Part shown: positions 44,020 through 54,915 of the stretch, piece by piece | How the letters are laid out: every line of letters begins with the position of its first letter | Numbering within the stretch: position 1 is the first letter of the stretch | NCBI GenBank assembly: GCA_934132895.1 | Contig: CAKPAG010000001.1 | Coordinates: forward strand, 62,001 to 126,000 | Source of the DNA: an uncultured Clostridia bacterium | GTDB lineage: Bacteria > Bacillota > Clostridia > TANB77 > CAG-465 | Length of the DNA stretch: 64,000 nucleotides | Reading direction: 5' to 3' | Made by a program: the position numbers and the translations under genes | Notes under the pieces: generated by a model | Told to the model about the DNA's origin: nothing | Databases searched by the model: none | What the model saw: only the letters and a program-made list of their open reading frames with translations

Positions 44020-47000
44020 TTACACTCCATTTTCTAATTCAACCATACAAGTTCCGTTATCATGTCCCCATTCATTAGCAGGTGTAGGGTCATAGGATGT
44101 AGGATTAAATTGTACTTTTGTATCAGTCAATATTACCGGATAAAAAGTACCGTTATCTTGAATTATAAATACAAAGTCTCCTTCATTTAATATTTTTTCT
44201 GGTTTTCCTTGGGTACCTCCTAATTCATGAACCATGGCACTAGCTAAACATTCACCATAACATACCATTCTTCTAGAGTTTGCTGTAATCTCTTCTGAAA
44301 GTTCCCCATCTTTCGTTATTATTAGTTAAATGTAATATTAATTTAGCTTGAGATGTACCAGCTGTCCATGTAGATTCTGGATTATATTGTTCATTAACAT
44401 GATTCCATATGGTCCAAGTATGTACCTTACCCAGTCCATCAGGCACCTGAACTGCTCCAGGTACTGTTGGAATGTTTCCCTCTACTGCAGAACTAGTCTT
44501 TTATATCATATAAATTATATGATCCAGCTTTTATGGAATTTGTACCAGTATAAGTATTATATCCTAAAGAATTTCCATAGGCAAAAGGTACTTCTTTCTT
44601 TTCTCCAAAATATTCTTCAAATAACCTTTTTAAAGTTGAATATGAAAATGTTAAATACGCACGACTATATCCTATATGTGATGAATATTCTGTGCCTTTT
44701 TTTAAATACTCAAAAAATTCTGAAGGTTTCGAATTCATAAGGTCTACTTTATTAATTTCCTTGTCTTTTTCTAAATATCTATAGTATGAATCGTCTACAT
44801 CAGAAAATTCTACACTGTCAGCCGAATTATTAGAACTCGAACTTGTAGTTCCACCATTTGCTATTGCCGACCTAATATTACTTTCCCAAGTTGAATATCC
44901 ATTAGAGGTAAAGTGTACTCCATCAGAAGTAACACTTGAATCTAAATTACCCTCTGAATCTATTAAACCATTAGTTGCATCTATATAAGTATATCCTTTT
45001 TCAGCACAATATGATTTAATCTTCTCGTTATATTCATTTACTACTTGATTTGTCTTTTCCATATCATATCCACTAGCTTTGTTTCCAATAGGAAATACTC
45101 TTTGTACATATATTGGTGTATTTGGATATTTTGCTTCAAGTTTTGAAAGTAAAGTTTTAGTTTGATTTAGTGTACTATCTGCTATACCACTAGTACTTCC
45201 TCCATTTTCTATATTCAAACTATTTATTCCTAATGTAACAGAAATTCCATTTGCAGTATCTGGTAAACTGATATGAGAAAAGTCAAATCCTGGACTTTCT
45301 CCATCTAAATATTTATTCCAATTATTTGCAGATGAACTTACCACTCCCATAACAGAAGCCTCAGATAAGCAATTATTTTCTTTAAGTCCTGCTGTTAGTG
45401 AATCACCTATGAATAAAAATCCATTTATATTATCTGATTTTGAGGATGATTGATTATTATTATTAGAATTTGTAGTTAAAGTAGTGTTCGTTGATGTTGT
45501 TTCACCATTTAAAAGTTCATCTGGTATATCTTCTGCTTTTATTCTATACATAGTTACACCTGTTTTACTTCCTGGTTCTCTTTCGTATACTCCTCTCCAA
45601 TTAATACATCTTCTTTTTAAAGCTGAATAATTTCCTTGCCCATCATCAATAACATCACCTTCTTGTCCAACAAAGCAGTCTAAATGATACTTATCACTTG
45701 CTTTTCCAGTAAAACCACCACAATCAGCAACAAGTGCATATCCCCAGCCTTCAATATATACCCAGTCTCCATAATCAACAAAACTATCCTTAGTCCATCT
45801 AGCCACAATTTTTCTCCCCAATGTTAATTTAATGCCAGTATTTCCAATTTGATTAACGTTCTCATTACATACTCTACATGCATCATAATTAGTAGTTTCC
45901 CCATTAGTAATTTTTTCATACTTTAATCCCAGTTCATCTGGTGTTTTTGTTTGCGATGCAAAAGCTGCACTATACGTTATTTTTTTACCATTATAATTAA
46001 CAGTTTGATTTGTACCGTTCTCATCTGTTGCAACAGATGTATTCGATGTATTAGCCAAATCTGATGCAGACCTTTTATTATAATTTTTAACATCTTCATA
46101 TGTATATTCCTCTGATTTTGTATCTTTTACATTAACCTCATCTCTCCATGTTCTATATACATACTTGTAATTTCCAACTTTTTTTTCATAAGTAATTGTG
46201 ACATTAGTGCCGTTATTACTAGTAGATTTTGCCCCTACTTCATTTATTGCTTCACCATCTTTTATTTCTTTACCAACATATCCTGTTCCATCTTCTATTC
46301 TATTATCAACATCGGAATCACTGTACTTAATATATTCAAATTCATTGTTAATTTTATTATCAAAAGTAAGTGCTTGTTTTATATGATATTCTGGCTCAAT
46401 ATCAACTTTTTTTGAAACATTCTCCTCAGGTTCAGTTATACCAGATTGAACTGTTTGCTCATCAGTGCTTATTAAAGAAAGTCCAGTAAGTTTTTTATTT
46501 TCATCAAAAGAAGCAGAATAATTTTCAGTTACTTTAACTATATCATACGCTCTATATTTAGTAGTAAGTACACAAGTAGTTACATCATATTTATTAACAA
46601 TAATATCTGACATTGCCTTTTTTATAACTGAATATGTAAACAATGGATTAGATGCTGTATCTTCAGCAGCTCCTTTAGTATCAACACCAGCATTCATCCC
46701 AAGTGGAATCATCCAAGTTTGTAAATATGGAAGTGAAAAATCAATAAAATCATCAAGTTTTGTGTTACTTTCATCCTTAGGATACTTTAAACCTAAATTC
46801 AAATCTTCTTTTGTTTCACAATCTTTGCCATCATAACCATGTCCATAACTTTTCCATTTTATATTATTAAAATTATACTTTTCAGTAAGTAATATATGTT
46901 TAAATAAAGGTAATTTATCATTTGTATCAACAATTCTTCCATTTTGATAAGCTTCCGTAGAAGAAGAGGATGAGGATGAATCAATCCAAGTATTTGTAAT

Positions 47001-47660
47001 ACCTCCGTTTCCATTAAAAATCGTCGTAGCATTTGCTTTATCAATTTTTGCTGCAACATCTGACCTAATCCTATATGCTACAGCATAACCTTGTCCATAT
47101 TCTCCTAAAGTACGTTTTGAAATTGCACCTCTTGGAGGTCCTGCACCAGCAGAATCTACAATTGTGTCATTTCCTACATACACCATTACGTGGTGTGAAT
47201 TAGCTAAGATATCTCCAGGTTTCAATTCCCCATTTACCCTTTCCATTATGGACAAATCTGTACCAGTGCAACTGGTTGGAACGACAAAATACGAGAACTT
47301 ATACCCATCATCTGATCCTGTTATATTAGAATTTATACCTAAAGCATGATGTATAGCAAAACTAACCCATCCAACACAATCCATTGCATATTTATCTTGG
47401 AACGAAGTTCCATTTAAAGCTCCTCCACTTCCAACATTTCCAGAAGTTTTTACATCATTATACGCTCTAAATCTATGAGAATTTGTCCAAGAATATATAG
47501 TTTGATCAGCATATTTATCACGAAAGTTAATTGCAAATTCTGCAATATACTGTCCAGCTTCATCTTGGGTTAAAGCTTGTACACAATTTATATTAAAGAA
47601 TATAATACTACATATACTACTAAATATTAAAGCTATTGTTACCTTGAATTTTAGCTTCAT
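44020..47660 (-). CDS. multidomain secreted cell-wall hydrolase with two ordinary frameshifts
   Basis: The main frame (47660-44493) encodes 1055 residues: signal peptide (1-29), NlpC/P60-like domain with Cys95 in MDCVGWVSF and HHVMVYVG near 156, a Ser-rich linker, a 3D-type domain near 630-700 (VYIEGWGYALVADCGG), and an SGNH/GDSL esterase near 745-920 (FIGDSLTAG, SDGVHFTSNGYS). About 155 further residues follow in two other frames, joined near 44495 (AAAA run) and 44303-44316 (GGGG region), ending CMVELENGV at 44020. Neither shift involves CGG. Likely cuts peptidoglycan for the secretion apparatus. The C-terminal extension may be lost or phase-variable. Confidence 0.72.
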
Positions 47661-47677
47661 TTAAATGCCTCCTATAT

Positions 47678-49213
47678 TTATATATCTAAACTAATTTTTT
47701 TATCATTGTCATAAGTTATAGTATTATTCTCATAATTTGTTATGTTAAAGTTATCATTTCCTTCTATAACTATTTTTTCATCTTTAGTAGCAACATTATA
47801 TACATATATTCCATTTCCTTTTCTACTGTATACAAAATTAACATCATTAACCCACTTATATGTATTTACAAAGTTAGCTAACTCAGAATCAGGATATTCA
47901 TCTGTTTTGGAAATAAATTTAACAGATAAATTTTCTGAATTATTTGATATAGGCTCTACCTTAGCTATAAACTTATCAGTTTGTTCCATAAATTGAGTAT
48001 CAATGAATCTAAAAGCTCTATTCATTTCAGCCAAATATACAGAATCTTGATTTTTAATGTATACATATCTTGGGATTTCTTTACTTTTATTCAAAATTTG
48101 GCTAAAGTCAACATCTTCTGTAACTTTACCAGAAAAATTACTATATAATATTACTCCATGTTCATTATCTACATTAAATTGAATTCTTATTCCATATAAA
48201 GTATATAATAATTCTTTTGAATTTTTTTCTTTATTCTCTGTATATGAATCATAATCAGGCCACAACTCCATTAATCTAGAAACAAGATTAACTGAATTTC
48301 TTTCATTTATAAAATTAGTTACAATTTTTGAGAATTCTTCTTTATTTGGATTTTCTATTCTATAAATTGACACTTCATTATTAGAATTAAAAAATATATA
48401 AAATTTATCAGTTTTATATCCGATAATGTTATTATCTACTTCTCCAAATTGTGGTGTTCCAAGTATTGATACTATATCTTGAAGTGATGTAGTTACTGTG
48501 ATATTATTTATGATTTTTTCATTATACTTTTTAGTAAATATTAAATTATATATCTTATTACCACTTCCGTTATCAGTTAAAACTTGATTTTCTATACGTT
48601 TAACTTTTATCCCTTCATCAAAGAATATATCATACCCTTCATATCTGCTATCTTTTGAGCCAAATAATCTTTCACTATATATCCAATTATTCTCTATTAA
48701 TCCTTTTAAAACATTTGAATTAACATTAACATTTATATTGTTTATAACTGTTAAACTTTCAACTTGTGTTTCATTATCTTTTTTAGCAAAATAATTCAAA
48801 ACATCATTTATATATATACTAGTTATAGTTTTTGCACCTTGATTGCACTCAACTTTTACATTTATACCATTTTCATCATCTTGAAGAATAAAGTTTGAAT
48901 ATTTTTTAAAATTTGCTATCATTCCTATCATTTTATTATAATAATTCTCATTACTAGTACCATCTTCATTATATGGTAAGTACTTAAATTTTAATTTTAC
49001 AATAGTAGAATATGAAGAAATTCTATTAGTTTCACTAATATATTCTGATTCAAGATATTCTACAATTTCTTTTATTGATTTAAAATCATCCATACTAGTT
49101 TTATTTTTATTTATATTTTTTATTATAACAAAAGCAAAAAAAGATATAACTAGTATAATCAGCATAATCAATATAATTTTTATTAAAGATACTTCCTTTT
49201 TTCCTATCTTCAT
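47678..49213 (-). CDS. membrane-anchored hypothetical protein of the secretion operon
   Basis: About 511 residues: cytoplasmic MKIGKKEVSL, one membrane helix (IILIMLIILVISFFAFVII) and a large extracytoplasmic, Asn/Tyr/Glu-rich domain with beta-strand pattern. No family recognised. The start at 49213 has GGAGG inside the end of the previous gene. Its place between two wall hydrolases suggests a structural part of the envelope-spanning apparatus. Confidence 0.6.
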   Translation of the reverse strand: MKIGKKEVSLIKIILIMLIILVISFFAFVIIKNINKNKTSMDDFKSIKEIVEYLESEYISETNRISSYSTIVKLKFKYLPYNEDGTSNENYYNKMIGMIANFKKYSNFILQDDENGINVKVECNQGAKTITSIYINDVLNYFAKKDNETQVESLTVINNINVNVNSNVLKGLIENNWIYSERLFGSKDSRYEGYDIFFDEGIKVKRIENQVLTDNGSGNKIYNLIFTKKYNEKIINNITVTTSLQDIVSILGTPQFGEVDNNIIGYKTDKFYIFFNSNNEVSIYRIENPNKEEFSKIVTNFINERNSVNLVSRLMELWPDYDSYTENKEKNSKELLYTLYGIRIQFNVDNEHGVILYSNFSGKVTEDVDFSQILNKSKEIPRYVYIKNQDSVYLAEMNRAFRFIDTQFMEQTDKFIAKVEPISNNSENLSVKFISKTDEYPDSELANFVNTYKWVNDVNFVYSRKGNGIYVYNVATKDEKIVIEGNDNFNITNYENNTITYDNDKKISLDI

Positions 49214-49226
49214 ATTCTCCTCCATA

Positions 49227-50747
49227 TTATTCATCTAATATAATAATATATCCTATATACGGTATAATCCCAGAAAGTGTATTCCAACCACATTTTTGTG
49301 AATTAGAATCATTTGCTCCAACATTTCCAATAAATACTTCAGAATCATTCTTAATTCCTAATAAAGTTATTATATGTGAAAATGATGTAAACCTAGTATC
49401 AGGAGTACTATTCACAGACACCACAACTGGTTTACCAGAATTCAAAGAATTTCTAATTTCACTTTCAAAATTTGTACTTTTTGCCTTATTTTTTATTTTT
49501 AAGAATTCAGCTAAAGTTGCACTAAGAGTTTCTTGACCTGTATATCCGTACTTATCATTCATATAATCTGCTATTTCAGCAGGAGTTTTATTTATACCAT
49601 ATCCACTAGCAATTATGGCAAGTGAAGTTGGACCACAACCATATTTTTGCATTTTACCTTTCCAGTAAGTATGTGATGCCCATGGTTCCAAGTATTGTTT
49701 ATATATTTTATAGGTTCTATTTTTTGAATCTGTAAATGCACTTTGATACCCTTCTGCTTCATTTCCATTTGGATCTGCTGTTCCACCATTGCTAGTTGCA
49801 TTAGGATTAGTATATCTTATATAATGTGTATATGGCTTTCCTTTTCCTTCATAATTTGTATTATTAGGTCCAGGCGTATTTCCATCATTTCCCCCACCAT
49901 GATCAACATGATTATTAGTTCCATAACTTCCAACATATAAGCCTACATGCCCTGGTCTATATAAAATATCTCCTGGCTTCAACTCCCCGTCCCCAATAGA
50001 GTGAACTTCTGCTGTCCATCCATTTTCAGACTTTTTATTATCTCCATTCGATTTCATAGTCTCTGAATCACTTCCAACATCAATATTTAAAAAAGTCTTA
50101 AACAAAGACCACACTAATCCACTACAATCTGTTCTTTTTAGTGCATCAAGCTCTTCCATGTTAGAAGCAACTTGTCTACCTACACCGCCTTTTGCGTATT
50201 CTATTCCACCTTTTTGAGCCATTGCGACAGCTTTTTTTACCATGTTTATTATATCATAGCTAGTAGATTCGGCTGAAGAGCTTTGTCCATCTCCATCTTT
50301 AATTTCTTTAGTTCCCAATATATAATCATAATTTTGTTTTACTCCAGTAGTAAATGTATCATCATTTTTAAACTGTTCATACATAGCATTTATGTCTTTT
50401 AAAGGCATTTTTATAAGACTAGCCTTTTCCTTAAAATATTTTTTCCCTTCAGCATCAATACTTTCAGAATCCATATATGACTTAATAGTCTCATTAACAG
50501 CCTTAGCATTTTCATCAGCTTTAGCATCTAAAATAACGACAACAATTATAATTATAGCAATTACAGAAACTACAGCTATCTTAACCACAAAAGGTACTGC
50601 TGGACTAGCAAAAAAACTTATAATTTTTTTTGCAAAATTATAAGTTGTATTTACAACTGTTTTCCCTGTAGTTTTCGCCTTTTTAAAAGGATTACTAGGC
50701 TTTTTTGGCTCAATATCTTCTTGTAACTCTTGTTCTTCATTTTCCAT
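49227..50747 (-). CDS. membrane-anchored NlpC/P60 and C39-like double peptidase
   Basis: 506 residues. Cytoplasmic basic segment, one membrane helix (FVVKIAVVSVIAIIIIVVVIL near 54-74), an NlpC/P60 domain near 165-300 (Cys in RTDCSGLVWSLF near 204; GHVGLYVG), and a C39-like papain domain near 350-500 (YGCGPTSLAIIASGYGINKT; HIITLLGI). This VirB1-like wall remodelling enzyme is typical of Gram-positive type IV secretion systems; the second domain is an unusual addition. AAGGAGGG precedes the ATG. Confidence 0.8.
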   Translation of the reverse strand: MENEEQELQEDIEPKKPSNPFKKAKTTGKTVVNTTYNFAKKIISFFASPAVPFVVKIAVVSVIAIIIIVVVILDAKADENAKAVNETIKSYMDSESIDAEGKKYFKEKASLIKMPLKDINAMYEQFKNDDTFTTGVKQNYDYILGTKEIKDGDGQSSSAESTSYDIINMVKKAVAMAQKGGIEYAKGGVGRQVASNMEELDALKRTDCSGLVWSLFKTFLNIDVGSDSETMKSNGDNKKSENGWTAEVHSIGDGELKPGDILYRPGHVGLYVGSYGTNNHVDHGGGNDGNTPGPNNTNYEGKGKPYTHYIRYTNPNATSNGGTADPNGNEAEGYQSAFTDSKNRTYKIYKQYLEPWASHTYWKGKMQKYGCGPTSLAIIASGYGINKTPAEIADYMNDKYGYTGQETLSATLAEFLKIKNKAKSTNFESEIRNSLNSGKPVVVSVNSTPDTRFTSFSHIITLLGIKNDSEVFIGNVGANDSNSQKCGWNTLSGIIPYIGYIIILDE

Positions 50748-50759
50748 ATTAATCCCTCC

Positions 50760-51677
50760 TTAAAAAGTTATTGAAATATCTTGATTTACATCCTCTACTC
50801 TTACATTGTAAAATATCATCCCTTTAACTTTAGAGTGATATTGCATATCTAATGGAAAGTATAATTTTTTAATAAAATATGAATCTTTATTAATTATATA
50901 CTTCCTAGATGATAACTCTGATGAAGCTTGCTTTACATATCCATCAATTTTAGAATCATTATCAGATTCAATTTCTAAAGACATGTCTGTAATATTATTT
51001 AAATAAAATTCAATCTCTTTATCTCCGCTGTTTATAACCTTTAACTCATATGAAATACTCTTTTCTGTCCTTTTTAACTCGTTTATCTCGAATTTAAGAT
51101 TATAATCAGTATCATATATCACGTAATAAGTATCATCCTGAGTAGGTACCACATCTTGGGAAAAATCTAAAGTATAATCAAAAGGTTTATTTTCTATTAA
51201 ATTAACATAGAATTTAGTTCTATCATCTCTATAACAAGTCAATCTACAAACATAACTTCCATCTCTTTGAACAGAATATCTCATGCTTGTACAGGCTGGA
51301 AATTTTCCTACGTAACCATTCTTCAATACATAATCCTTAAAATTATTTTCATTTAAGTTATTTTTTTCTAAAAATTCTTTATTCATTTTTGAGTACAAAG
51401 AATCAATATTATCAACTAATAATACACTCTGAATCTCCTCTAAATAGTTTTTTTGAATTGTTTCATTAACATTCTCTTGTTGTGTATATTTATTAATATC
51501 TACCATTTTACTTTTAGTTGACTTTTTATTAGATTCTTCATACACTTTAGAAATACTACTTTCTTTCTTTCGAATAATAACATTTACTAAAATAGCAATA
51601 GTTACAACAATAAATATTATTATTATACTTACTCCCAGCAAAAACTTTTTCTTATTTTTTATTTCAAGTCGTTTCAT
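50760..51677 (-). CDS. anchored hypothetical protein, 305 aa
   Basis: One N-terminal membrane helix (LLGVSIIIIFIVVTIAILVNVII) and an exported domain with three Cys (FPACTSMRY; YVCRLTCYRD). The fold is unknown; overall layout (short cytoplasmic part, single helix, 250-residue exterior domain) resembles VirB8-like subunits, but I see no decisive motif. Twelve bases separate it from the following NlpC gene. Confidence 0.55.
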   Translation of the reverse strand: MKRLEIKNKKKFLLGVSIIIIFIVVTIAILVNVIIRKKESSISKVYEESNKKSTKSKMVDINKYTQQENVNETIQKNYLEEIQSVLLVDNIDSLYSKMNKEFLEKNNLNENNFKDYVLKNGYVGKFPACTSMRYSVQRDGSYVCRLTCYRDDRTKFYVNLIENKPFDYTLDFSQDVVPTQDDTYYVIYDTDYNLKFEINELKRTEKSISYELKVINSGDKEIEFYLNNITDMSLEIESDNDSKIDGYVKQASSELSSRKYIINKDSYFIKKLYFPLDMQYHSKVKGMIFYNVRVEDVNQDISITF

Positions 51678-51686
51678 TTTTTACAC

Positions 51687-52292
51687 CTATTCTATATAAA
51701 ATATACTATATATCTTTTGAACCTGATCTAAATTTATTCCAATATATGCAGTGCTATCTTTTTTGGCAGTATTAAGTTTACACATATACATACTTTTACC
51801 ATATTTATTTGAAGGTAGTATATATATATTATTAATATTATTATTTTTAATTTCTACGTATTCACCGTATTTTGAAGTGGTTATAAATTTATCACAAAAT
51901 TCTTCTGAAAGTCTCATATAATCTTTTTTACTTAACTTTTTTTTATAATCATCTGATAAGACATTATAATACTCTTCTCTAGTATATTTTATTTTGCTAA
52001 AATCTACATTTTCATCTGCTGCTTTAATCTCCATATTATACGATGCCAAATAATTTGAAATAATTTCATTTAAATCTACGTATATTTGTCTATTAGTTGT
52101 AGTAATTGATTCTTTAATTGCATTTTCAACATTAAAGTTTTCATATTCTACTTTTATCTCATCATCATTTAAATTTACTAAAACAGACATTATAATTACA
52201 ACTAAAACAAGTACTGTAATAGATAGAGCTAACTTTTCTTTATTTGAAATGTTATCTATTTTTATCATATTTTTAAAAAAATTATATTTCAC
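51687..52292 (-). CDS. anchored hypothetical protein, about 200 aa
   Basis: One membrane helix (LALSITVLVLVVIIMSVLV) followed by an exterior domain of about 150 residues with a Tyr/Lys-rich character (YTREEYYNVLSDDYKKKLSK). Start uncertain: GTG at 52292 follows AGGTG and is favoured over an ATG at 52268. No family recognised; possibly a second VirB8-like or conjugal-transfer TcpC-like subunit. Confidence 0.5.
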   Translation of the reverse strand: MKYNFFKNMIKIDNISNKEKLALSITVLVLVVIIMSVLVNLNDDEIKVEYENFNVENAIKESITTTNRQIYVDLNEIISNYLASYNMEIKAADENVDFSKIKYTREEYYNVLSDDYKKKLSKKDYMRLSEEFCDKFITTSKYGEYVEIKNNNINNIYILPSNKYGKSMYMCKLNTAKKDSTAYIGINLDQVQKIYSIFYIE

Positions 52293-52302
52293 TAAATTAC
52301 AC

Positions 52303-53349
52303 CTACAAATCTGAAATATCAAATGATTTCAATTGTCTATCAAGCTCGGCTCTTGCCTTGCTATATTGAGTCCTAATTTTCTTGCTATTTGCTAATGCTT
52401 GTCTAGCTTCTTCATTCATACTATTTACTTCTCTTACAAGGTTTTGCCTTTGTTTTGAAATATCTTGTATAGCAGCATTAGCATTTGCAGCAGTTTCAAC
52501 CGTCCTAACTGGTGCACTACCTAATTTATCACCAATACCAATACCAGCTAAAGCACCATTCATAATTTCTTTTCCTTCTCCTATCGAAGCACCAATTAAA
52601 GCTCCAGTCATGCCACCGCCTATTGCTCCTAATGTTTCGTTAACACCACTAGCAATTTTAAATCTAGAAGCTCTTTTCTTAGCTTTTAATTCTTCCATTT
52701 TATCTTCATAATCATCATATGCTTTTTGAAGATCTTTACTCATAACTCGTTTATTTTCAGTACTAATTCTTGATGATGAAGCAGATGAATTTCTACCGGC
52801 ATTATTAGATGTATTTCCACCAGTATTAGGCAATCCATTGCCACTTTCACCCAATTGAGGAGTAGGGGCTGTACCACCACTGATGCTTCCTTCCCCTATT
52901 TGAGGTCCACCTTCATTTCCTACTTTTCTTGCAAGTCTTGCCCTCTGCTTATTCATAGATCTATTAGCAGAAGTCCAGCCACCAATTCCACCTGCGACTT
53001 TTCCAGCATTATCTAAAACTCCTTTTGCAAGATTTGCAGCCATCATAGTGGTAGCAAGTGATTTCATTCCGCCTCTCATACCAGTATCTGTTACACTACT
53101 CTGTACACCAAATATCTTTTTTACTAAATCTTCTAGTTTAGAAATAGAACTTATTGCTAATACTGCTATTATACCTGTTGCTGCTATATAATCACTTCTA
53201 TTCTCATCTCCGATTTCTCCAACATTATCAGGAGTCATAATTGAAATTATCAAAGACATTACTATTGCAAATATAAAAGCTTGTATAGACTGTATAAATA
53301 CTAATGAACAGAGTTCTCTTAACCAATGTGCAAATATATTATCTTTCAT
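52303..53349 (-). CDS. C-terminal half of a split VirB6/TrbL-like channel protein
   Basis: 348 residues. It opens with HWLRELCSLVFIQSIQAFIF and a second helix (YIAATGIIAVLAISSI), the pattern that in TrbL-type proteins directly continues the last helices of the preceding gene, then a long Gly/Asn/Ser-rich cytoplasmic tail with a coiled coil (KAYDDYEDKMEELKAKK) and a Gly-rich segment. AGGAGG seven bases before the ATG shows independent translation. Together with the 508-residue gene upstream it makes one full channel protein. Confidence 0.65.
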   Translation of the reverse strand: MKDNIFAHWLRELCSLVFIQSIQAFIFAIVMSLIISIMTPDNVGEIGDENRSDYIAATGIIAVLAISSISKLEDLVKKIFGVQSSVTDTGMRGGMKSLATTMMAANLAKGVLDNAGKVAGGIGGWTSANRSMNKQRARLARKVGNEGGPQIGEGSISGGTAPTPQLGESGNGLPNTGGNTSNNAGRNSSASSSRISTENKRVMSKDLQKAYDDYEDKMEELKAKKRASRFKIASGVNETLGAIGGGMTGALIGASIGEGKEIMNGALAGIGIGDKLGSAPVRTVETAANANAAIQDISKQRQNLVREVNSMNEEARQALANSKKIRTQYSKARAELDRQLKSFDISDL

Positions 53350-53359
53350 TTTACGCCTC

Positions 53360-54886
53360 CTAAACCATTGCCTTTCTTAAAAAATCTAACAGTACTATAA
53401 CGGGTGCCATTATAACTAGTACCACAATAAAGAAAAACCTCTTTAAATATGCTAAAAAGTAAAATATTGATTGAAATACAAAAATTGCATATAATATTGC
53501 TCCTATTATACTTACTTTATTTCTCTTCCATGATTTAGCCTGCCCCATTTCATCTGTTTCAACTGTATAAGCAGCTTTTTTAAAATAATTTCCTAATCCT
53601 GCTATAACATCCACACCAGCTTCTTGATTTTCTTGATCATTTTCTCCAGTACCATTATTTGTTGAATTATATATTTTAATCATAGCACTAACATATCTTT
53701 TTAAATAAGTCACACTATTATGACTACCATCACCAGCTAACATCTGAGCTATTTGAAATCTGTAAAAACGTACAACTCTTTTAGAAGATAAACTAAAGTC
53801 TTTTATTGCATCATCATTTTGAGAATTTATTCCATCATATAATTTATCCAAATCTATTGATTTTTTCTCTTCATTAAAATTAATAAAATCACTCATACTT
53901 ATCTTGTAGCTATCACCACCGATTCCAACAGGTCCTATCTCTACAGCTGCTTTTGGAGTAAATTCAAGTGTTTCGCCATTAATTATCTTCATATCTCTTA
54001 CTAACGCTTGTAAACTGTCCTTTCCATTTCCAGTAGTCATTTCTTTAAACCAATTTGGTTTAGTTAATGCATCAAATAAAATTGCATCACCATAACTGTC
54101 ACTATTTATAAATTTTGCAGTTAATTCTGGATTATCAGATATATATTGTGTTTCTTCTTTAGTAGAATTTACATTAGATTTGTTGGCATTTTTAAACATT
54201 TCTAACATTTGTTCATCTGACATATTTATAGCTTCCTGTAATAAATTTAAATTTCCAGAAAGTATACTTTCATTTACCAAGCCACTGGCAACTATAACCA
54301 TTTGCTCGTTTATCCAAAATATAAATGAAACTAAATTGTGCATTAGAAATATTAGAACTATAGAAAATAACCATTGAGTTATTGCTTCTTTGTATTTGGC
54401 TTTTTCACTAGCAATTGATGAAAGTGCTAATTTAGTTGCAGCAATACCTACTACTATTGCTAAAAATGCTACCGATATAGTAAGCACAGTAAAATATGTA
54501 TTTCTCACTATAGTAGCAAGTGGCGTTACAGTTCCGCTCTTTGTTTTAAACATTGAAGCGTCTGCTGGATTAAATATATTAATATCCAGCATTGGCAAAG
54601 TATTAAATAATACTCTGTCTGCCCATGGAAACATTTCAGTTCCAGTAAGCCCTTTAAAAGCTTTTCCTACCAAATTTTCTACTGCAGAGCCAATCCAATA
54701 TACAAATGGTGCTAAAGCGTCTAAAATTACACTATCTTTAGTCTTGGTATTCAAGTCATCTTCGACCACTGTTTTTCCGTTTTGGTACTTAGTATTTATT
54801 GCACCAAATATATTCCCATTAACTGAAAATAATATTAATATTAAGAATATAACCACAAAACTCTTCTTTAAAACATTCACTTTCAT
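53360..54886 (-). CDS. VirB6/TrbL-like inner-membrane channel protein (N-terminal half)
   Basis: 508 residues with a signal-like N-terminus, helices near 130-160 and 175-210, a large soluble loop (about 215-420) and C-terminal helices (IGAILYAIFVFQSIFYFLAY; FFFIVVLVIMAPVIVLLDFL). It ends LRKAMV right where related proteins continue with a further helix pair; that part is encoded separately ten bases downstream. Typical polytopic core of a Gram-positive type IV secretion system. Confidence 0.72.
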   Translation of the reverse strand: MKVNVLKKSFVVIFLILILFSVNGNIFGAINTKYQNGKTVVEDDLNTKTKDSVILDALAPFVYWIGSAVENLVGKAFKGLTGTEMFPWADRVLFNTLPMLDINIFNPADASMFKTKSGTVTPLATIVRNTYFTVLTISVAFLAIVVGIAATKLALSSIASEKAKYKEAITQWLFSIVLIFLMHNLVSFIFWINEQMVIVASGLVNESILSGNLNLLQEAINMSDEQMLEMFKNANKSNVNSTKEETQYISDNPELTAKFINSDSYGDAILFDALTKPNWFKEMTTGNGKDSLQALVRDMKIINGETLEFTPKAAVEIGPVGIGGDSYKISMSDFINFNEEKKSIDLDKLYDGINSQNDDAIKDFSLSSKRVVRFYRFQIAQMLAGDGSHNSVTYLKRYVSAMIKIYNSTNNGTGENDQENQEAGVDVIAGLGNYFKKAAYTVETDEMGQAKSWKRNKVSIIGAILYAIFVFQSIFYFLAYLKRFFFIVVLVIMAPVIVLLDFLRKAMV

Positions 54887-54915
54887 CTAATTTCACCTTT
54901 TCTGTCTTAATATTT

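Noticed and set aside
53350..53362. VirB6-like split as another recoding site
   Set aside because: No CGG at the junction, and the second gene has its own AGGAGG with correct spacing to ATG.
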